Below, in pieces: positions 31,606 to 40,651 of a DNA stretch of 64,000 nt; within the stretch, counting starts at the first letter, position 1; every line of letters begins with the position of its first letter. Under the pieces are notes generated by a model. That model ran no database searches. It was given only the letters and a program-made list of their open reading frames with translations, and was not told the origin of the DNA. The stretch is from a bacterium (GTDB lineage: Bacteria > Krumholzibacteriota > Krumholzibacteriia > LZORAL124-64-63): NCBI GenBank assembly GCA_016703265.1, contig JADJCK010000004.1, positions 124,001 to 188,000 on the forward strand, written 5' to 3'. A program made the position numbers and the translations under genes.

Positions 31606-33759
31606 CTACTCCACCGCGATCGGGAAACCCGCCGCCTCCCACGCCAGCATGCCGCCGCGCAGCGTGTACACTTCGGGGTGCCCCAGGTCCTGCATGATGC
31701 CCGCGCCCAGCAGGCTGCGACGGCCGAGGCGGCTGACGAAGACCAGCGCGCGGTCGCGCGGCAGGAAGGCGCCTTCGGTCGCCAGCAGGCGCAGCGGCAC
31801 GTTGCGGGCCTGGGGGATGTGCCAGTTGCGGAACTCGCCGGGCTCGCCCACGTCGATCACGAGGGCGCCGCCTTCCGGCCTGTCCAGGCGTGCCCGCAGG
31901 TCGCTGGGCGACAGTTCGGCCGGCGCTCGCTCCGGCAGGTGCTCGTAGTCGGGCAACCGCGCCCCCTGCGGGTCCTTGGGAATGGCCTGGCACTCGCCGA
32001 ACACGCGTTCGGGGCACTCGTACACACAGTAGCCCGGGTTCAGCACCTTGTGGAACAGGTGGCTGATGGCGTTCTCCTCGTCCAGCATGTTGCCGGCGCC
32101 CAGGACGGCGTTGAAGCCGGACAGCGCGCTCATGCGCCGCACGTCGGGCCGCACGCCCTCCAGGAACATGTCGCCGCCGCGCCGCCGGTACAGGCGCAGG
32201 ATCGACTCGAGCATGTGGAGGCCGCTCACGTCGCAGTGGTCGACCATGTGCATCCGCAACAGCAGGTACTTCTGCTGTGGATTCGCCTCGAGATTGGCGC
32301 GGATGGCGTCTTCGACGTGGTTGACGGCGCCGAAGTAGAGCGGCCCCTCGATCTCGATCACGCCCAGCTGCGGGCACGACGGCTGGCCCTCCACGCGCAC
32401 GAAATGCCGGAAGTTCTCGTCCGGCACCACCGCGTGCACGCCCGGCGTCGACGTCTTCAGCAGGAAGCGGCCGAAACTGACCAGCACGCCGGCCAGGATC
32501 GCGAACTGCAGCGGCATCGTCAGCGCCGAGACGAACGTCGCCACCATGATCGAGGTGTCGCCGCGGCTGGTGCGGATCACGCGCGCCATCTCGCGCCGGT
32601 CAATGAGCGAGCCCGCCGTCAGGATGAGGATGCCGGCCAGCGCCGCGCGCGGCAGGTAGGCGGCCAGCGGCGCCCCCGCCAGCACGATCAGCAGCAGCCA
32701 GAGGCCGCTGCTGGCCGCGGCGATCGGCGTGCGCCCGCCCGCCTCGCGGTTCGTGGCCGAACGCAGCCAGGAACCGGTGCAGGCAAATCCCGTGAACATG
32801 CCGGCGGCCACGCTGGCCAGGCCCTGGCCCACGAACTCCTGGTTCACGTCGAGCCGGTCGCCGTCGCGCGCGGCGATCGCGCGCGCCATCGAGATCGACT
32901 CGACCAGGCCGATGGCCGCCACCGCCACCGCGCCCGGGGCCAGCCGCCAGATGAGGGCCATGTCGAGCACCGGCAGGTGCGCCAGCGGCGGCAGCGAGCG
33001 CGGGATGGCGCCCAGCACCTGCACGCCGTGGCTGTCGAGGTCGAGCAGCGCCGTCGCCACGCCGGCCGCGGCCATGGCCACGAAGGCGCCCGGCATGCGC
33101 GGGCCGCCACGCTTGAACAACAGGGCCACGAGGAAGGCGCCGAGGGCCAGCGCTACGCTCGGCCAGTGCACGAACTCGATGCGCAGCAGGATCATTCTCA
33201 CGGTCAGGCCCAGCTCCGGCACGCTGGGGATCTCGAGCCGCAGCACGTGGCGCATCTCGTTGATCATGATCAGCACGCCGGCGCCGGCCGTGAACCCGAC
33301 GATGACGCTGTCGGCCACGAAGTGCACCAGCACGCCCAGGCGCAGCAGGCCCATCGTCAGCCGCAGCAATCCCACCATCACCGCCAGGTAGCCGGCCGCG
33401 CGTACGTAGTCCTCGGTGCCGGGCGCCGCGGCGATCAATAGCGTGGCGAAGATGAGCATGCTGCTGGTGTTGGTCGGGCCGGTCTGCAGCAGGCGCGAAC
33501 TGCCCCACAGCGCACCGACGATGGCCGCCACGACGCCGGTGTACAAGCCCATCTGCGGCGGCAGTTCGGCCAGTGTGGCGAAGGCGATGGCCTGCGGCAG
33601 CAGCACCACGGCCACGGCCAGGCCGGCCGCGAGGTCGGGCTTCAGGTTCGCGGCGCGGTCATAGCCGCGCAGCACGGCGGCAGGCCGCGCAAAGAACACC
33701 GACTCGCCGGCCAGCCACCGGCGCGCAGGTTCGAGTCGGGCTGCCAGGCGCGCGTTCAA
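31606..33759 (-). CDS. SulP anion transporter with STAS and rhodanese-like domains
   Basis: A 717-residue protein. Residues about 35-420 are the SulP transporter (PQAIAFATLAELPPQMGLYTG, QTGPTNTSSML, GFACTGSWLRSATN), for sulfate, bicarbonate or related anions. A STAS domain follows (LGVIEIEGPLYFGAVNHVED to MVDHCDVSGLHMLESI). Next is a short Cys cluster, CVYECPERVFGEC, and a rhodanese-like domain. In the latter the usual catalytic Cys is Ser (VFVSRLGRRS), so sulfurtransferase activity is unlikely. The start is a TTG overlapping the glpX stop (TTGA), so the two are coupled. Confidence 0.9.
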   Translation of the reverse strand: MNARLAARLEPARRWLAGESVFFARPAAVLRGYDRAANLKPDLAAGLAVAVVLLPQAIAFATLAELPPQMGLYTGVVAAIVGALWGSSRLLQTGPTNTSSMLIFATLLIAAAPGTEDYVRAAGYLAVMVGLLRLTMGLLRLGVLVHFVADSVIVGFTAGAGVLIMINEMRHVLRLEIPSVPELGLTVRMILLRIEFVHWPSVALALGAFLVALLFKRGGPRMPGAFVAMAAAGVATALLDLDSHGVQVLGAIPRSLPPLAHLPVLDMALIWRLAPGAVAVAAIGLVESISMARAIAARDGDRLDVNQEFVGQGLASVAAGMFTGFACTGSWLRSATNREAGGRTPIAAASSGLWLLLIVLAGAPLAAYLPRAALAGILILTAGSLIDRREMARVIRTSRGDTSIMVATFVSALTMPLQFAILAGVLVSFGRFLLKTSTPGVHAVVPDENFRHFVRVEGQPSCPQLGVIEIEGPLYFGAVNHVEDAIRANLEANPQQKYLLLRMHMVDHCDVSGLHMLESILRLYRRRGGDMFLEGVRPDVRRMSALSGFNAVLGAGNMLDEENAISHLFHKVLNPGYCVYECPERVFGECQAIPKDPQGARLPDYEHLPERAPAELSPSDLRARLDRPEGGALVIDVGEPGEFRNWHIPQARNVPLRLLATEGAFLPRDRALVFVSRLGRRSLLGAGIMQDLGHPEVYTLRGGMLAWEAAGFPIAVE

Positions 33760-34751
33760 CGCAGGCGGTGCTCCGTGGCCATGAAGCGGCGGGTGCCGGT
33801 CTCGTAGCGCAGGACGAGTGATTGCGTCTCGGCCGTATCGCCGAACAGGCGCACGCCCGCGAGCATGGCGCTCTCGGTCACGCCCGTGGCCGAGAAGAAC
33901 ACCTCGTCTCCCTTGATCAGGTCATCGGTCGTCAGGACGCGGGCCAGGTCCATCCCGGCGTCGAGGCAGGCCTGCTTCTCGGCCGCGTCATTCGGTTCCA
34001 CGCGCGCGAGCATGGCCCCGCCCAGCGCCTTCACCGCGCACGCGGCCAGCAGGCCTTCGGCAGCGCCGCCCACGCCCAGCATCAGGTCGATGCCGGCGCG
34101 CGCGTCGGCCGCCAGCAGCGAGCCGCCCACGTCGCCGCCGCCGCGCAGCACCACGCGGGCGCCGGCCTTGCGCACATCGGCGATCAACGAGTCGTGCCGC
34201 GGCCGGTTCACGATGAACACGGCCAGGTCGCGGATGTCCTTGCCCTTGGCGCGCGCCACGGCCGCCAGCGTCCAGCCGATGGGGGCATCGAGCGCCTCGG
34301 GCCCGATCGCGCCGGCCACCGTGCGGTCGACCACCAGCTTGTACATGTAGACGGCCGGACCGGGACGCCACATCGCCCCGCGCGGGGCCAGCGCCGCGGC
34401 TGCCAGCGCACCGGGCTTGCCCTTGGCCACCAGCGTGGCGCCGTCGATGGCGTTCACCTCGACGTCCAGCTCCGGCCCTTCGCCCGTGCCCACGTCCATC
34501 CCGCTGTCGAGCGGCGAGGTGGCGCGCAGGCGTCCCTCCTCGCCGCTGACGATGCGCCCGCGCATGGGCAGCAGGTTCAGCGAGCGCGCCATGGCGTCCT
34601 GCGCGGCCTGGTCGGCGGCATCGCGATCGCCGCGCCCCATCCAGCGCGAGGCGGCCAGCGCCGCCGATTCGGTCACGCGCACCAGCCCCAGGCCGGGGTG
34701 ATGCGGCGGTTCGCGGTCGCCCCACTGGGGCTCGTGGTTGTAAAGGCTCAT
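33756..34751 (-). CDS. glpX: Class II fructose-1,6-bisphosphatase
   Basis: A 331-residue GlpX-type phosphatase hydrolysing fructose-1,6-bisphosphate in gluconeogenesis or the reductive pentose phosphate pathway. Family features seen are LVRVTESAALAASRWMGRGD at the start, DSGMDVGTGEGPELD, KPGALAAAALAP, a lithium-sensitive metal site region VVLRGGGDVGGSL, LMLGVGGAAEGLLAACAVKALGG, and DEVFFSATGVT. The ATG at 34751 gives the normal N-terminus (MSLYNHEPQW). It overlaps the start of the SulP transporter; if that carries bicarbonate, the pair would join carbon uptake and sugar phosphate metabolism, which is inference. Confidence 0.93.
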   Translation of the reverse strand: MSLYNHEPQWGDREPPHHPGLGLVRVTESAALAASRWMGRGDRDAADQAAQDAMARSLNLLPMRGRIVSGEEGRLRATSPLDSGMDVGTGEGPELDVEVNAIDGATLVAKGKPGALAAAALAPRGAMWRPGPAVYMYKLVVDRTVAGAIGPEALDAPIGWTLAAVARAKGKDIRDLAVFIVNRPRHDSLIADVRKAGARVVLRGGGDVGGSLLAADARAGIDLMLGVGGAAEGLLAACAVKALGGAMLARVEPNDAAEKQACLDAGMDLARVLTTDDLIKGDEVFFSATGVTESAMLAGVRLFGDTAETQSLVLRYETGTRRFMATEHRLR

Positions 34752-34886
34752 CGCGGCACGCTCCGGGGCTGGGGGACCTGTCGCCATGATATCGCCCGCG
34801 CGCGGCGAACGTGAGGGGAAATCGGCCCTGCCTGCAAGTCCGAAAACGGCGAGCCGCCCTGCCGCCGACCTGATATCGTGGGGCCC

Positions 34887-36341
34887 ATGGAACTGGACGA
34901 CGACATCTGCTACCGCGCCGTGCTCGCCCGCGACCCCCGTTTCGACGGCCGCTTCTTCACCGCCGTGCGCACCACGGGCATCTACTGCCGCCCGGTCTGC
35001 CCCGCGGTGACGCCGCGCCGCCGCAACGTCACGTTCTACGCCTGCGCCGCCGCGGCCGAGCAGGCCGGCTTCCGCCCCTGCAAGCGCTGCCGCCCCGAGG
35101 CGTCGCCGGGCACGCCCGCCTGGCTGGGCACCTCGGCCACCATCTCGCGCATGCTGCGCTGCATCGCCGAGGGCGCGCTCGACGACGGCTCGGTCGCCGA
35201 CCTGGCCGCCCGCCTCGGCCTCGGTCCCCGCCAGTTGACAAGGCTCTGCGAACGTCACCTGGGCACGACACCCGTACGCCTGGCGCAGACCCGCCGCGTG
35301 CACTTCGCGCGCGCCCTGATCGAACAGTCGGCCCTGCCCCTGTCGCAGGTGGCGCTGGCCGCGGGCTTCGGCTCGCTGCGCCGTTTCAACGCGCTGATGA
35401 AGGCGACCTACGGCTGCGCGCCGGGCGACTTGCGCCGGCGCAGTTCAGCGAACCCTGACGCGCACTTCGCAGCCGCCCCGACCACCCCGCTGGCCACGCT
35501 GACCTGCCGCCTGGCCTATCGCCCGCCCTACGACTGGCCGCAGCTGGCGCGCTTCCTGCGGGGTCGCGCCATCCCGGGCGTCGAGCACGCCACGGATGAC
35601 TCATACACGCGCACGCTGGCGCTGCCCGAAGGCGGCGCAGGTTTCCTGACCGTCACGCCCGGCAGCGGCCACTGGCTGGACCTGCGCCTGGAGCTGCCCG
35701 AGCTGGGCGGGGCCATTGCGCTGGTGGCGCGGGCGCGGCGCATGTTCGACTGCGGCGCCGACCCGGCGGCCATCAACGCGCACCTGGCGCGCGATGCGGC
35801 ACTGAAGCCGCTCGTGCGCAAGCGGCCGGGCCTGCGGCTGCCGTCGGCGTTCGATCCGTTCGAGCTGGCGGTCCGGGCCATCGTCGGGCAGCAGGTGTCG
35901 GTGGCCGCGGCGACAACGGTGACCGGGCGCGTGGCCGCGCGCTGCGGCACGCCGCTCGCGGAGCCGCGCGCCGGGCTCACGCACCTGTTCCCGGCGCCGG
36001 CCGCGCTGGCGTGCGCGAATCTTGACGGCCTCGGCCTGACGACGCGGCGCGCCGACACGCTGCGCGGCTTCGCGCAGGCGGTGACGGCCGGCGACCTGCT
36101 GCTCGACACCCCGCGCGGGCCCGACGCATTCGCCGCGCGCATGATGGCGCTGCCGGGCATCGGGCCCTGGACGGCACAGTACGTGGCGCTGCGCGCGTTC
36201 GGCGAGCCCGACGCGTTCCCGGTCGGCGACCTCGGCCTGGAGCGCGCACTGCCCGGCGTGGACCTGGCGCAGCGCAGCCTCGACTGGAGCCCGTGGCGCG
36301 GCTACGCGGCGCTGCACCTGTGGGCCGGGCCGGGCGACTGA
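34887..36341 (+). CDS. alkA: Ada-like/AraC/AlkA DNA repair fusion
   Basis: A 484-residue fusion. Residues 1-75 are the Ada methyl-phosphotriester domain with zinc Cys C34 and C38 (IYCRPVCP) and C65 and C68 (CKRC). Residues about 85-180 are an AraC-type DNA-binding domain (LGLGPRQLTRLCERHLG, LPLSQVALAAGFGSLRRFN). The rest is AlkA, with the helix-hairpin-helix LPGIGPWTAQYVALRAFG and the catalytic Asp in FPVGDLGLERAL. It removes alkylated bases and probably activates repair genes after methyl transfer. A degenerate palindrome copy lies at the AraC/AlkA junction, read as GDLRRRSS. The ogt-like gene follows after 33 bases. Confidence 0.92.
   Translation: MELDDDICYRAVLARDPRFDGRFFTAVRTTGIYCRPVCPAVTPRRRNVTFYACAAAAEQAGFRPCKRCRPEASPGTPAWLGTSATISRMLRCIAEGALDDGSVADLAARLGLGPRQLTRLCERHLGTTPVRLAQTRRVHFARALIEQSALPLSQVALAAGFGSLRRFNALMKATYGCAPGDLRRRSSANPDAHFAAAPTTPLATLTCRLAYRPPYDWPQLARFLRGRAIPGVEHATDDSYTRTLALPEGGAGFLTVTPGSGHWLDLRLELPELGGAIALVARARRMFDCGADPAAINAHLARDAALKPLVRKRPGLRLPSAFDPFELAVRAIVGQQVSVAAATTVTGRVAARCGTPLAEPRAGLTHLFPAPAALACANLDGLGLTTRRADTLRGFAQAVTAGDLLLDTPRGPDAFAARMMALPGIGPWTAQYVALRAFGEPDAFPVGDLGLERALPGVDLAQRSLDWSPWRGYAALHLWAGPGD
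35428..35444. repeat. Dispersed palindrome, copy 8 (degenerate)
   Basis: ACTTGCGCCGGCGCAGT: the right arm has lost one A, leaving a 12-bp palindrome core (35431-35442). It sits exactly at a domain boundary of the Ada-AlkA gene, in the LRRR reading frame. Confidence 0.65.
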
Positions 36342-36374
36342 ATGACGGCACGCCCCCGCAAAGGAGTGACGACA

Positions 36375-36878
36375 ATGGCCATCATCTACACGACCACATA
36401 CAAGTCACCGCTCGGCAAGCTCGAGCTCGAGAGTGACGGCAGGTCCCTGACGCGGGTGCGCCTCCCGGGCGAGCCGAAGCTGCCACCGCACGGCGCCGGC
36501 GCCGGCGCCGACATCCAGTTCGTGCGCGACCCGAAGCCGTTCGCCGCCATCATCGCGCAGCTCGACGAGTACTTCGCGGGCACGCGGCGCAGGTTCGACC
36601 TGCCGCTGGCCCCGCGCGGCACGCCGTTCCAGCTGAAGGTGTGGCGCGAGCTGCGGAAGATTCCCTACGGGAAGACGATCACCTACGCCGTGCTGGCCCA
36701 TCGCGCCGGCAACGATGCGGCCTGCCGCGCCGTGGGCGCCGCGAACGGGCGCAATCCGCTGCCCATCGTGGTGCCCTGCCATCGCGTGATCGGCAGCGAT
36801 GGCTCGCTGACCGGGTTCGGGGGCGGCATCGCCGCCAAGCGCAGGCTGCTGGAGCTGGAGGGCGCGGACCTCGGCTGA
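36375..36878 (+). CDS. ogt: Methylated-DNA-[protein]-cysteine S-methyltransferase
   Basis: A 167-residue suicide enzyme that takes the methyl group from O6-methylguanine. The acceptor is C135 in IVVPCHRVIG; GTPFQLKVWRELRKIPYGKTITY is the DNA-binding helix-turn-helix, and FGGGIAAKRRLLELE closes the domain. The ATG at 36375 follows AAAGGAG with good spacing. Together with the preceding Ada-AlkA fusion it makes a small alkylation-repair unit, probably controlled by the fusion protein. Confidence 0.94.
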   Translation: MAIIYTTTYKSPLGKLELESDGRSLTRVRLPGEPKLPPHGAGAGADIQFVRDPKPFAAIIAQLDEYFAGTRRRFDLPLAPRGTPFQLKVWRELRKIPYGKTITYAVLAHRAGNDAACRAVGAANGRNPLPIVVPCHRVIGSDGSLTGFGGGIAAKRRLLELEGADLG

Positions 36879-36905
36879 GGCGGCGGCCCCTCAGCGGCAT
36901 GAGCC

Positions 36906-37277
36906 TCATCCCCCCGCCGGCGGCTCCTCGCCCTCGGCGTGCTCGGTCTTCGCCGTGGTCACGCCGTACTGCGCCGCCCAGTCGGCGGTGTGCACGCGGT
37001 ACCAGGTGCCGCCCGGCACGCGCAGCACCTGGCCCGGGATCATGGTGGCCACCTGCGGGGCGCCGTTCACGAGCAGCGTGATCTCGGCGCGCCCCGACAG
37101 CTGGTGCATGAGGGCGTCGCCGCCCGTGTGCCGCGTCCAGGGGCCGGTGCCCTTGAAGTGGCCTATCCACAGCTGGCCCTCGTTGAACGGCGACGGGATC
37201 CAGAATTGCGACTTGCCGTCGTCGCTGGTCCAGTCGGGCGGGCTCTTGAGGGTCTCGACCAGGTCAAGCGCGCGCAC
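36906..37277 (-). CDS. Cupin-domain protein
   Basis: A 123-residue single-domain cupin. Conserved pieces include WTRHTGGDALMHQLSGRAEITLL with His candidates for a metal and a second motif around PGQVLRVPGGTWYRVHTADW. It starts with a GTG preceded by AAGGAG. The reaction is unknown; small cupins of this type bind metals and act in varied sugar or aromatic metabolism. It lies 19 bases downstream of nhaA on the same strand and may share its transcript. Confidence 0.78.
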   Translation of the reverse strand: MRALDLVETLKSPPDWTSDDGKSQFWIPSPFNEGQLWIGHFKGTGPWTRHTGGDALMHQLSGRAEITLLVNGAPQVATMIPGQVLRVPGGTWYRVHTADWAAQYGVTTAKTEHAEGEEPPAGG

Positions 37278-37296
37278 AGTCGCTCCTTCGGCCGGT

Positions 37297-38514
37297 TCAG
37301 TCGTTCACGGGCTGCCGGCCCAGTGTGGCCCGCAGCACGAAGTAGCCCAGCACGCCCGAGATCAGCGTGCCGAGCAGGATGCCGATCCGCTCGAGGCCGA
37401 GATATGCCGCATCGCCGCCCTGCTCAAAGGCCAGCGAGGCGATGAACAGGCTCATCGTGAAGCCGATGCCGCACAGCAGCGCCACGCCGTAGAGCTGGCG
37501 CCAGTTCACGCCGTCGGGCAGCGTGGCCAGGCGTAACCGCGTCGCCAGCCAGCACAGCGCCATGATCCCGGCCTGCTTGCCCAGGAACAGGCCGCTCACG
37601 ATGCCCAGCGGCACCGGGTGCAGCGCATCGGCCGGCGAAAGCCCGGCCAGCGAGACGCCCGCGTTGGCGAACGCGAAGATCGGCAGCACGCCGAAGGCCA
37701 CCCACGGATGCAGCGAGTGCTCGAGGTCGCGCAGCAGCGATGCGTGCGGCTTCGGCCGCAGCGGGATGAACATGGCCACCACGACACCCGTCAGGGTCGC
37801 ATGCACGCCCGACTTCAGCACCGCCACCCACAGGGGGATGCCGACCAGGATGTAGGCGGCAGGGCGCATCACGCCGCGGCGATGGAGCACGAACAGGACG
37901 ACGATGAGCGCCGCCGCAATCAGCAGCGATGTCATCGAGAGTTTCGCGGTGTAGAACAGCGCGATCACGATGATGGCGCCCAGGTCGTCGAAGATGGCGA
38001 CGCTCAGCAGGAAGGCCTTCAGCGCCGTCGGCACGCGCGGGCCCAGGAGCGACAGCACGCCGAGGGCGAACGCGATGTCCGTCGCCGTCGGGATGGCCCA
38101 GCCCCTCAGGGCGCCGGGGTCGCCGCGGTTGAAGGCGACGTAGATGAGCGCAGGCGCCGCCATGCCGCCGATGGCGGCGAAGGCGGGCAGGCTCGCCCGC
38201 CGCAGGCTCGACAGGTGGCCCTCGACGATCTCGCGCTTCAGCTCCATGCCGACCAGGAAGAAGAACACGGCCATCAGGCCGTCGTTGATCCACAGCAGCA
38301 GGGGCTTGCCGACGCCGAAGTCGCCGAGCTTCACGACGAATGGCAGCTCGAGCAGGCGATTGTACCAGGGCGCGAGCGGGGAATTGGCGATGATCATGGC
38401 CAGGACGGCGGCGGCCATGAGCACCATGCCGCCGGCCGCTTCCAGGCGCAGGAAGTCGCGGAGCGGCTTCAGCAGCCCGCCGTCGGCGGATGCGTCTTGT
38501 TTCGGCACGGACAT
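37297..38514 (-). CDS. nhaA: Na+/H+ antiporter NhaA
   Basis: A 405-residue inner-membrane antiporter with about twelve helices. The family marks are WINDGLMAVFFFLVGMELKRE, WAIPTATDIAFALGVL and VAIFDDLGAIIVIALFY; the adjacent Asp pair in FDDLGA is the sodium and proton binding site. The N-terminus FLRLEAAGGMVLMAAAVLAMIIANSP is also standard. It exports sodium in exchange for protons and helps control internal pH. The ATG at 38514 is the only start giving the full first helix. The cupin gene follows after 19 bases. Confidence 0.95.
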   Translation of the reverse strand: MSVPKQDASADGGLLKPLRDFLRLEAAGGMVLMAAAVLAMIIANSPLAPWYNRLLELPFVVKLGDFGVGKPLLLWINDGLMAVFFFLVGMELKREIVEGHLSSLRRASLPAFAAIGGMAAPALIYVAFNRGDPGALRGWAIPTATDIAFALGVLSLLGPRVPTALKAFLLSVAIFDDLGAIIVIALFYTAKLSMTSLLIAAALIVVLFVLHRRGVMRPAAYILVGIPLWVAVLKSGVHATLTGVVVAMFIPLRPKPHASLLRDLEHSLHPWVAFGVLPIFAFANAGVSLAGLSPADALHPVPLGIVSGLFLGKQAGIMALCWLATRLRLATLPDGVNWRQLYGVALLCGIGFTMSLFIASLAFEQGGDAAYLGLERIGILLGTLISGVLGYFVLRATLGRQPVND

Positions 38515-38559
38515 GTGTCGATCTCCAGGGAAGCGGCGTGAAGGAGCGGCCGGGCCCGC

Positions 38560-39285
38560 TCAGGCGACGAGCTTCGGGAACCGCTCCGGGTGATTCGTGA
38601 TCACGGCGTCGACGCCCAGACCGGCGAAGTGTCGCATCGCGGCCGGCTCGTCCACCGTCCACACGTGCACCATCTTGTCGGCCGCCGCCGCGAACTCGCA
38701 GAAGGCCGCATCGACCAGCGACTGCTCGACGCTGAGCACGTCGACCTTCGCGCTGAACGACCAGCCCGGCAGTTCACCACTCCCGAAAATATAGCCGGCC
38801 ACCTGGGCAGGCGCCCGCTGCTTCAGTTCGTCGATCAGGTCGGCGTCGAAGCTGGTCACGACGCAGTGCGCCGCGAAGTCGTGGAGGGCCACCTGGCGCA
38901 GCAGTTCGTCGAGCATGGCCTCGGAGCGGGCGTCGGGCTTCAGTTCCAGGTTCAGCATCAGCCTGCCGCGCGCCAGGTCCAGCACCTGCCCCAGCTCGGG
39001 CACGTGCTGGTCGCCCCACTCGGGGCCGAACCACGAGCCGGCGTCGAGGCTCGCCAGCTCGTGCATCGTCAGCGCGGCGACCGGGCCGCTGCCGTTGGTG
39101 GTGCGCTCACACGTGGCATCGTGGATCACGGCCAGGCGGCCGTCAGCCGTCAGGCGCAGGTCGATCTCGGCCATGTCGGCGCCCAGCTCGATCGCGCGCT
39201 CGAGTGCCCCCAGGGTGTTTTCCGGCGCCTGTCCCGACGCGCCCCTGTGGGCGCAGTTGTTGGTTCGCCCGCCCGGCAGTATCAT
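38560..39285 (-). CDS. Glycerophosphodiester phosphodiesterase
   Basis: A 241-residue TIM-barrel enzyme splitting glycerophosphodiesters into glycerol-3-phosphate and an alcohol. The catalytic residues are visible: H13 in CAHRGASGQAPENT with E22, then E40 and D42 in AEIDLRLTADG and H55 in VIHDATCERTTNG. The end of the domain, VHVWTVDEPAAM and GVDAVITNHPER, is also typical. There is no signal peptide, so it is cytoplasmic. It lies 45 bases upstream of nhaA on the same strand. Confidence 0.92.
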   Translation of the reverse strand: MILPGGRTNNCAHRGASGQAPENTLGALERAIELGADMAEIDLRLTADGRLAVIHDATCERTTNGSGPVAALTMHELASLDAGSWFGPEWGDQHVPELGQVLDLARGRLMLNLELKPDARSEAMLDELLRQVALHDFAAHCVVTSFDADLIDELKQRAPAQVAGYIFGSGELPGWSFSAKVDVLSVEQSLVDAAFCEFAAAADKMVHVWTVDEPAAMRHFAGLGVDAVITNHPERFPKLVA

Positions 39286-39357
39286 GGGCCCCGCTTCCGC
39301 ACGTTCACGGTTGAAACAACGGCCGCAGCGCCTCGGGCGAAGGCGGCCACGGATATC

Positions 39358-39855
39358 ATGGGCGACACGACGCCGGCAAGATACACCTCACGCCCGCTGC
39401 CGGACTACCGCCATGTTCCCGGGCGCACCCCGCATCCGACCCGCGATCCGGCAGGCCATTCGTACGGCCGTCCGCCGGCGCCCGTGCCCGACCTCAACCA
39501 GGCCGATTGGCGCACCTGCGACGAGTACCTCTACGGCCTGGACCTGTTCAACGCGGGCTACTGGTGGGAGTGCCACGAGGTGCTGGAAAACCTCTGGCAT
39601 GCCGCCGGGCTGGGGACCATGGCCGGGCACGCGTTGCAGGCCGTCATCCAGTGCGCCGCATCTCATTTGAAGGTCGAATGCGGGCAACCTGTTGGTGCTA
39701 AAAGACTTGTGGAGCATGCGGCGGCCCATGCGGAATGGGGCGGTGTCCTCGGTCTGGGGCTCGACCTGCGGGCCCTGGTGGCCGCCACGCGCGGGCACAT
39801 CGGCACAGACGCACCGCCGGCCCTGCTGATTTTGTCTCCGGATGCGCGCGAATAG
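39358..39855 (+). CDS. DUF309 protein
   Basis: A 165-residue protein with the DUF309 motif in the middle: YLYGLDLFNAGYWWECHEVLENLWHAAG, followed by the helix ALQAVIQCAASHLK. These small helical proteins have unknown function; the WECHEVLE segment with its conserved Glu and His suggests a metal or ligand site. The first 50 residues are Pro-rich and probably disordered. The ATG at 39358 is the first plausible start, although its ribosome site is weak; translation could begin later. Confidence 0.78.
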   Translation: MGDTTPARYTSRPLPDYRHVPGRTPHPTRDPAGHSYGRPPAPVPDLNQADWRTCDEYLYGLDLFNAGYWWECHEVLENLWHAAGLGTMAGHALQAVIQCAASHLKVECGQPVGAKRLVEHAAAHAEWGGVLGLGLDLRALVAATRGHIGTDAPPALLILSPDARE

Positions 39856-39958
39856 GGCGACAATCGCGAAGTTTTGTAGTATTGTCTGGAAAATCCCGTT
39901 GGTGCGATAGGTGGTCCCGCCGTTTCCCGCGGCGGACACCGGACCCGGAGCGGCGACC

Positions 39959-40549
39959 ATGCGCGTGAATCGACCCGTGAATTGCCAACTGAAGCGCCTG
40001 CGAAGCGCCGCGCTGTGCCTGGCCGTGGGGCTGGCCGCGGCACTCGCCGTGACGCCGGCCGGCGCCAGCAACTATGTGGGCGATGTCATGGACGATTTCA
40101 CGCTGCTCGACGTCAACGGTGTGCCCGTCTCGCTGTACGACTTCGCCGGCGACATCATCGTGATCAACTTCTTCGCGACCTGGTGCCCGGGCTGCAATGA
40201 AGAGGCGCAGAGCCTTGAGCACGACATCTGGCAGGCCTACCGTGAGGACGGCGTGACGGTGCTGTCGATCGACCTGCAGGAACAGCTGGCCGTGGTGCTG
40301 CCCTGGATCGCCAGCCAGGGCGTGACCTACCGCGTGCTGATGGCGCCCAACTGGAACGTGTTCTCGCGCTTCCCCTACGCCGGCGGCCTGCCCTACAACG
40401 CCATCATCGACCGCGACATGGTGTTGCGCTACGGCCACGTGTTCTACGAGCGCGACATCATCATCGGCATGCTCGACGAGCTGCTCGGGCGCGCGCCCGT
40501 GGCCACCGAGACCACTTCCTGGGGCTCGGTGCAGGCACTCTTCCGGTAG
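39959..40549 (+). CDS. TlpA-like periplasmic thioredoxin
   Basis: A 196-residue exported thioredoxin-like protein. Residues 1-36 form a signal peptide ending TPAGA. The active site is C76-P-G-C79 in FFATWCPGCNEEA, and the cis-Pro region is GGLPYNAIIDRDM. It has the TlpA/AhpC-type N-terminal extension DFTLLDVNGVPVSLYDFAG. It is one of three such proteins in the window and is not next to an obvious substrate gene. A lipoprotein gene lies about 100 bases downstream. Confidence 0.85.
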   Translation: MRVNRPVNCQLKRLRSAALCLAVGLAAALAVTPAGASNYVGDVMDDFTLLDVNGVPVSLYDFAGDIIVINFFATWCPGCNEEAQSLEHDIWQAYREDGVTVLSIDLQEQLAVVLPWIASQGVTYRVLMAPNWNVFSRFPYAGGLPYNAIIDRDMVLRYGHVFYERDIIIGMLDELLGRAPVATETTSWGSVQALFR

Positions 40550-40651
40550 CGCATCCGGCCTCCGCTCCCGCCAGCCTGCGCGTGACTATCGGCACCGTTG
40601 TGCTACATTTGCGGCGTTCGCGTTCACCTCACCGATCCCCGCGGGAGCCCC

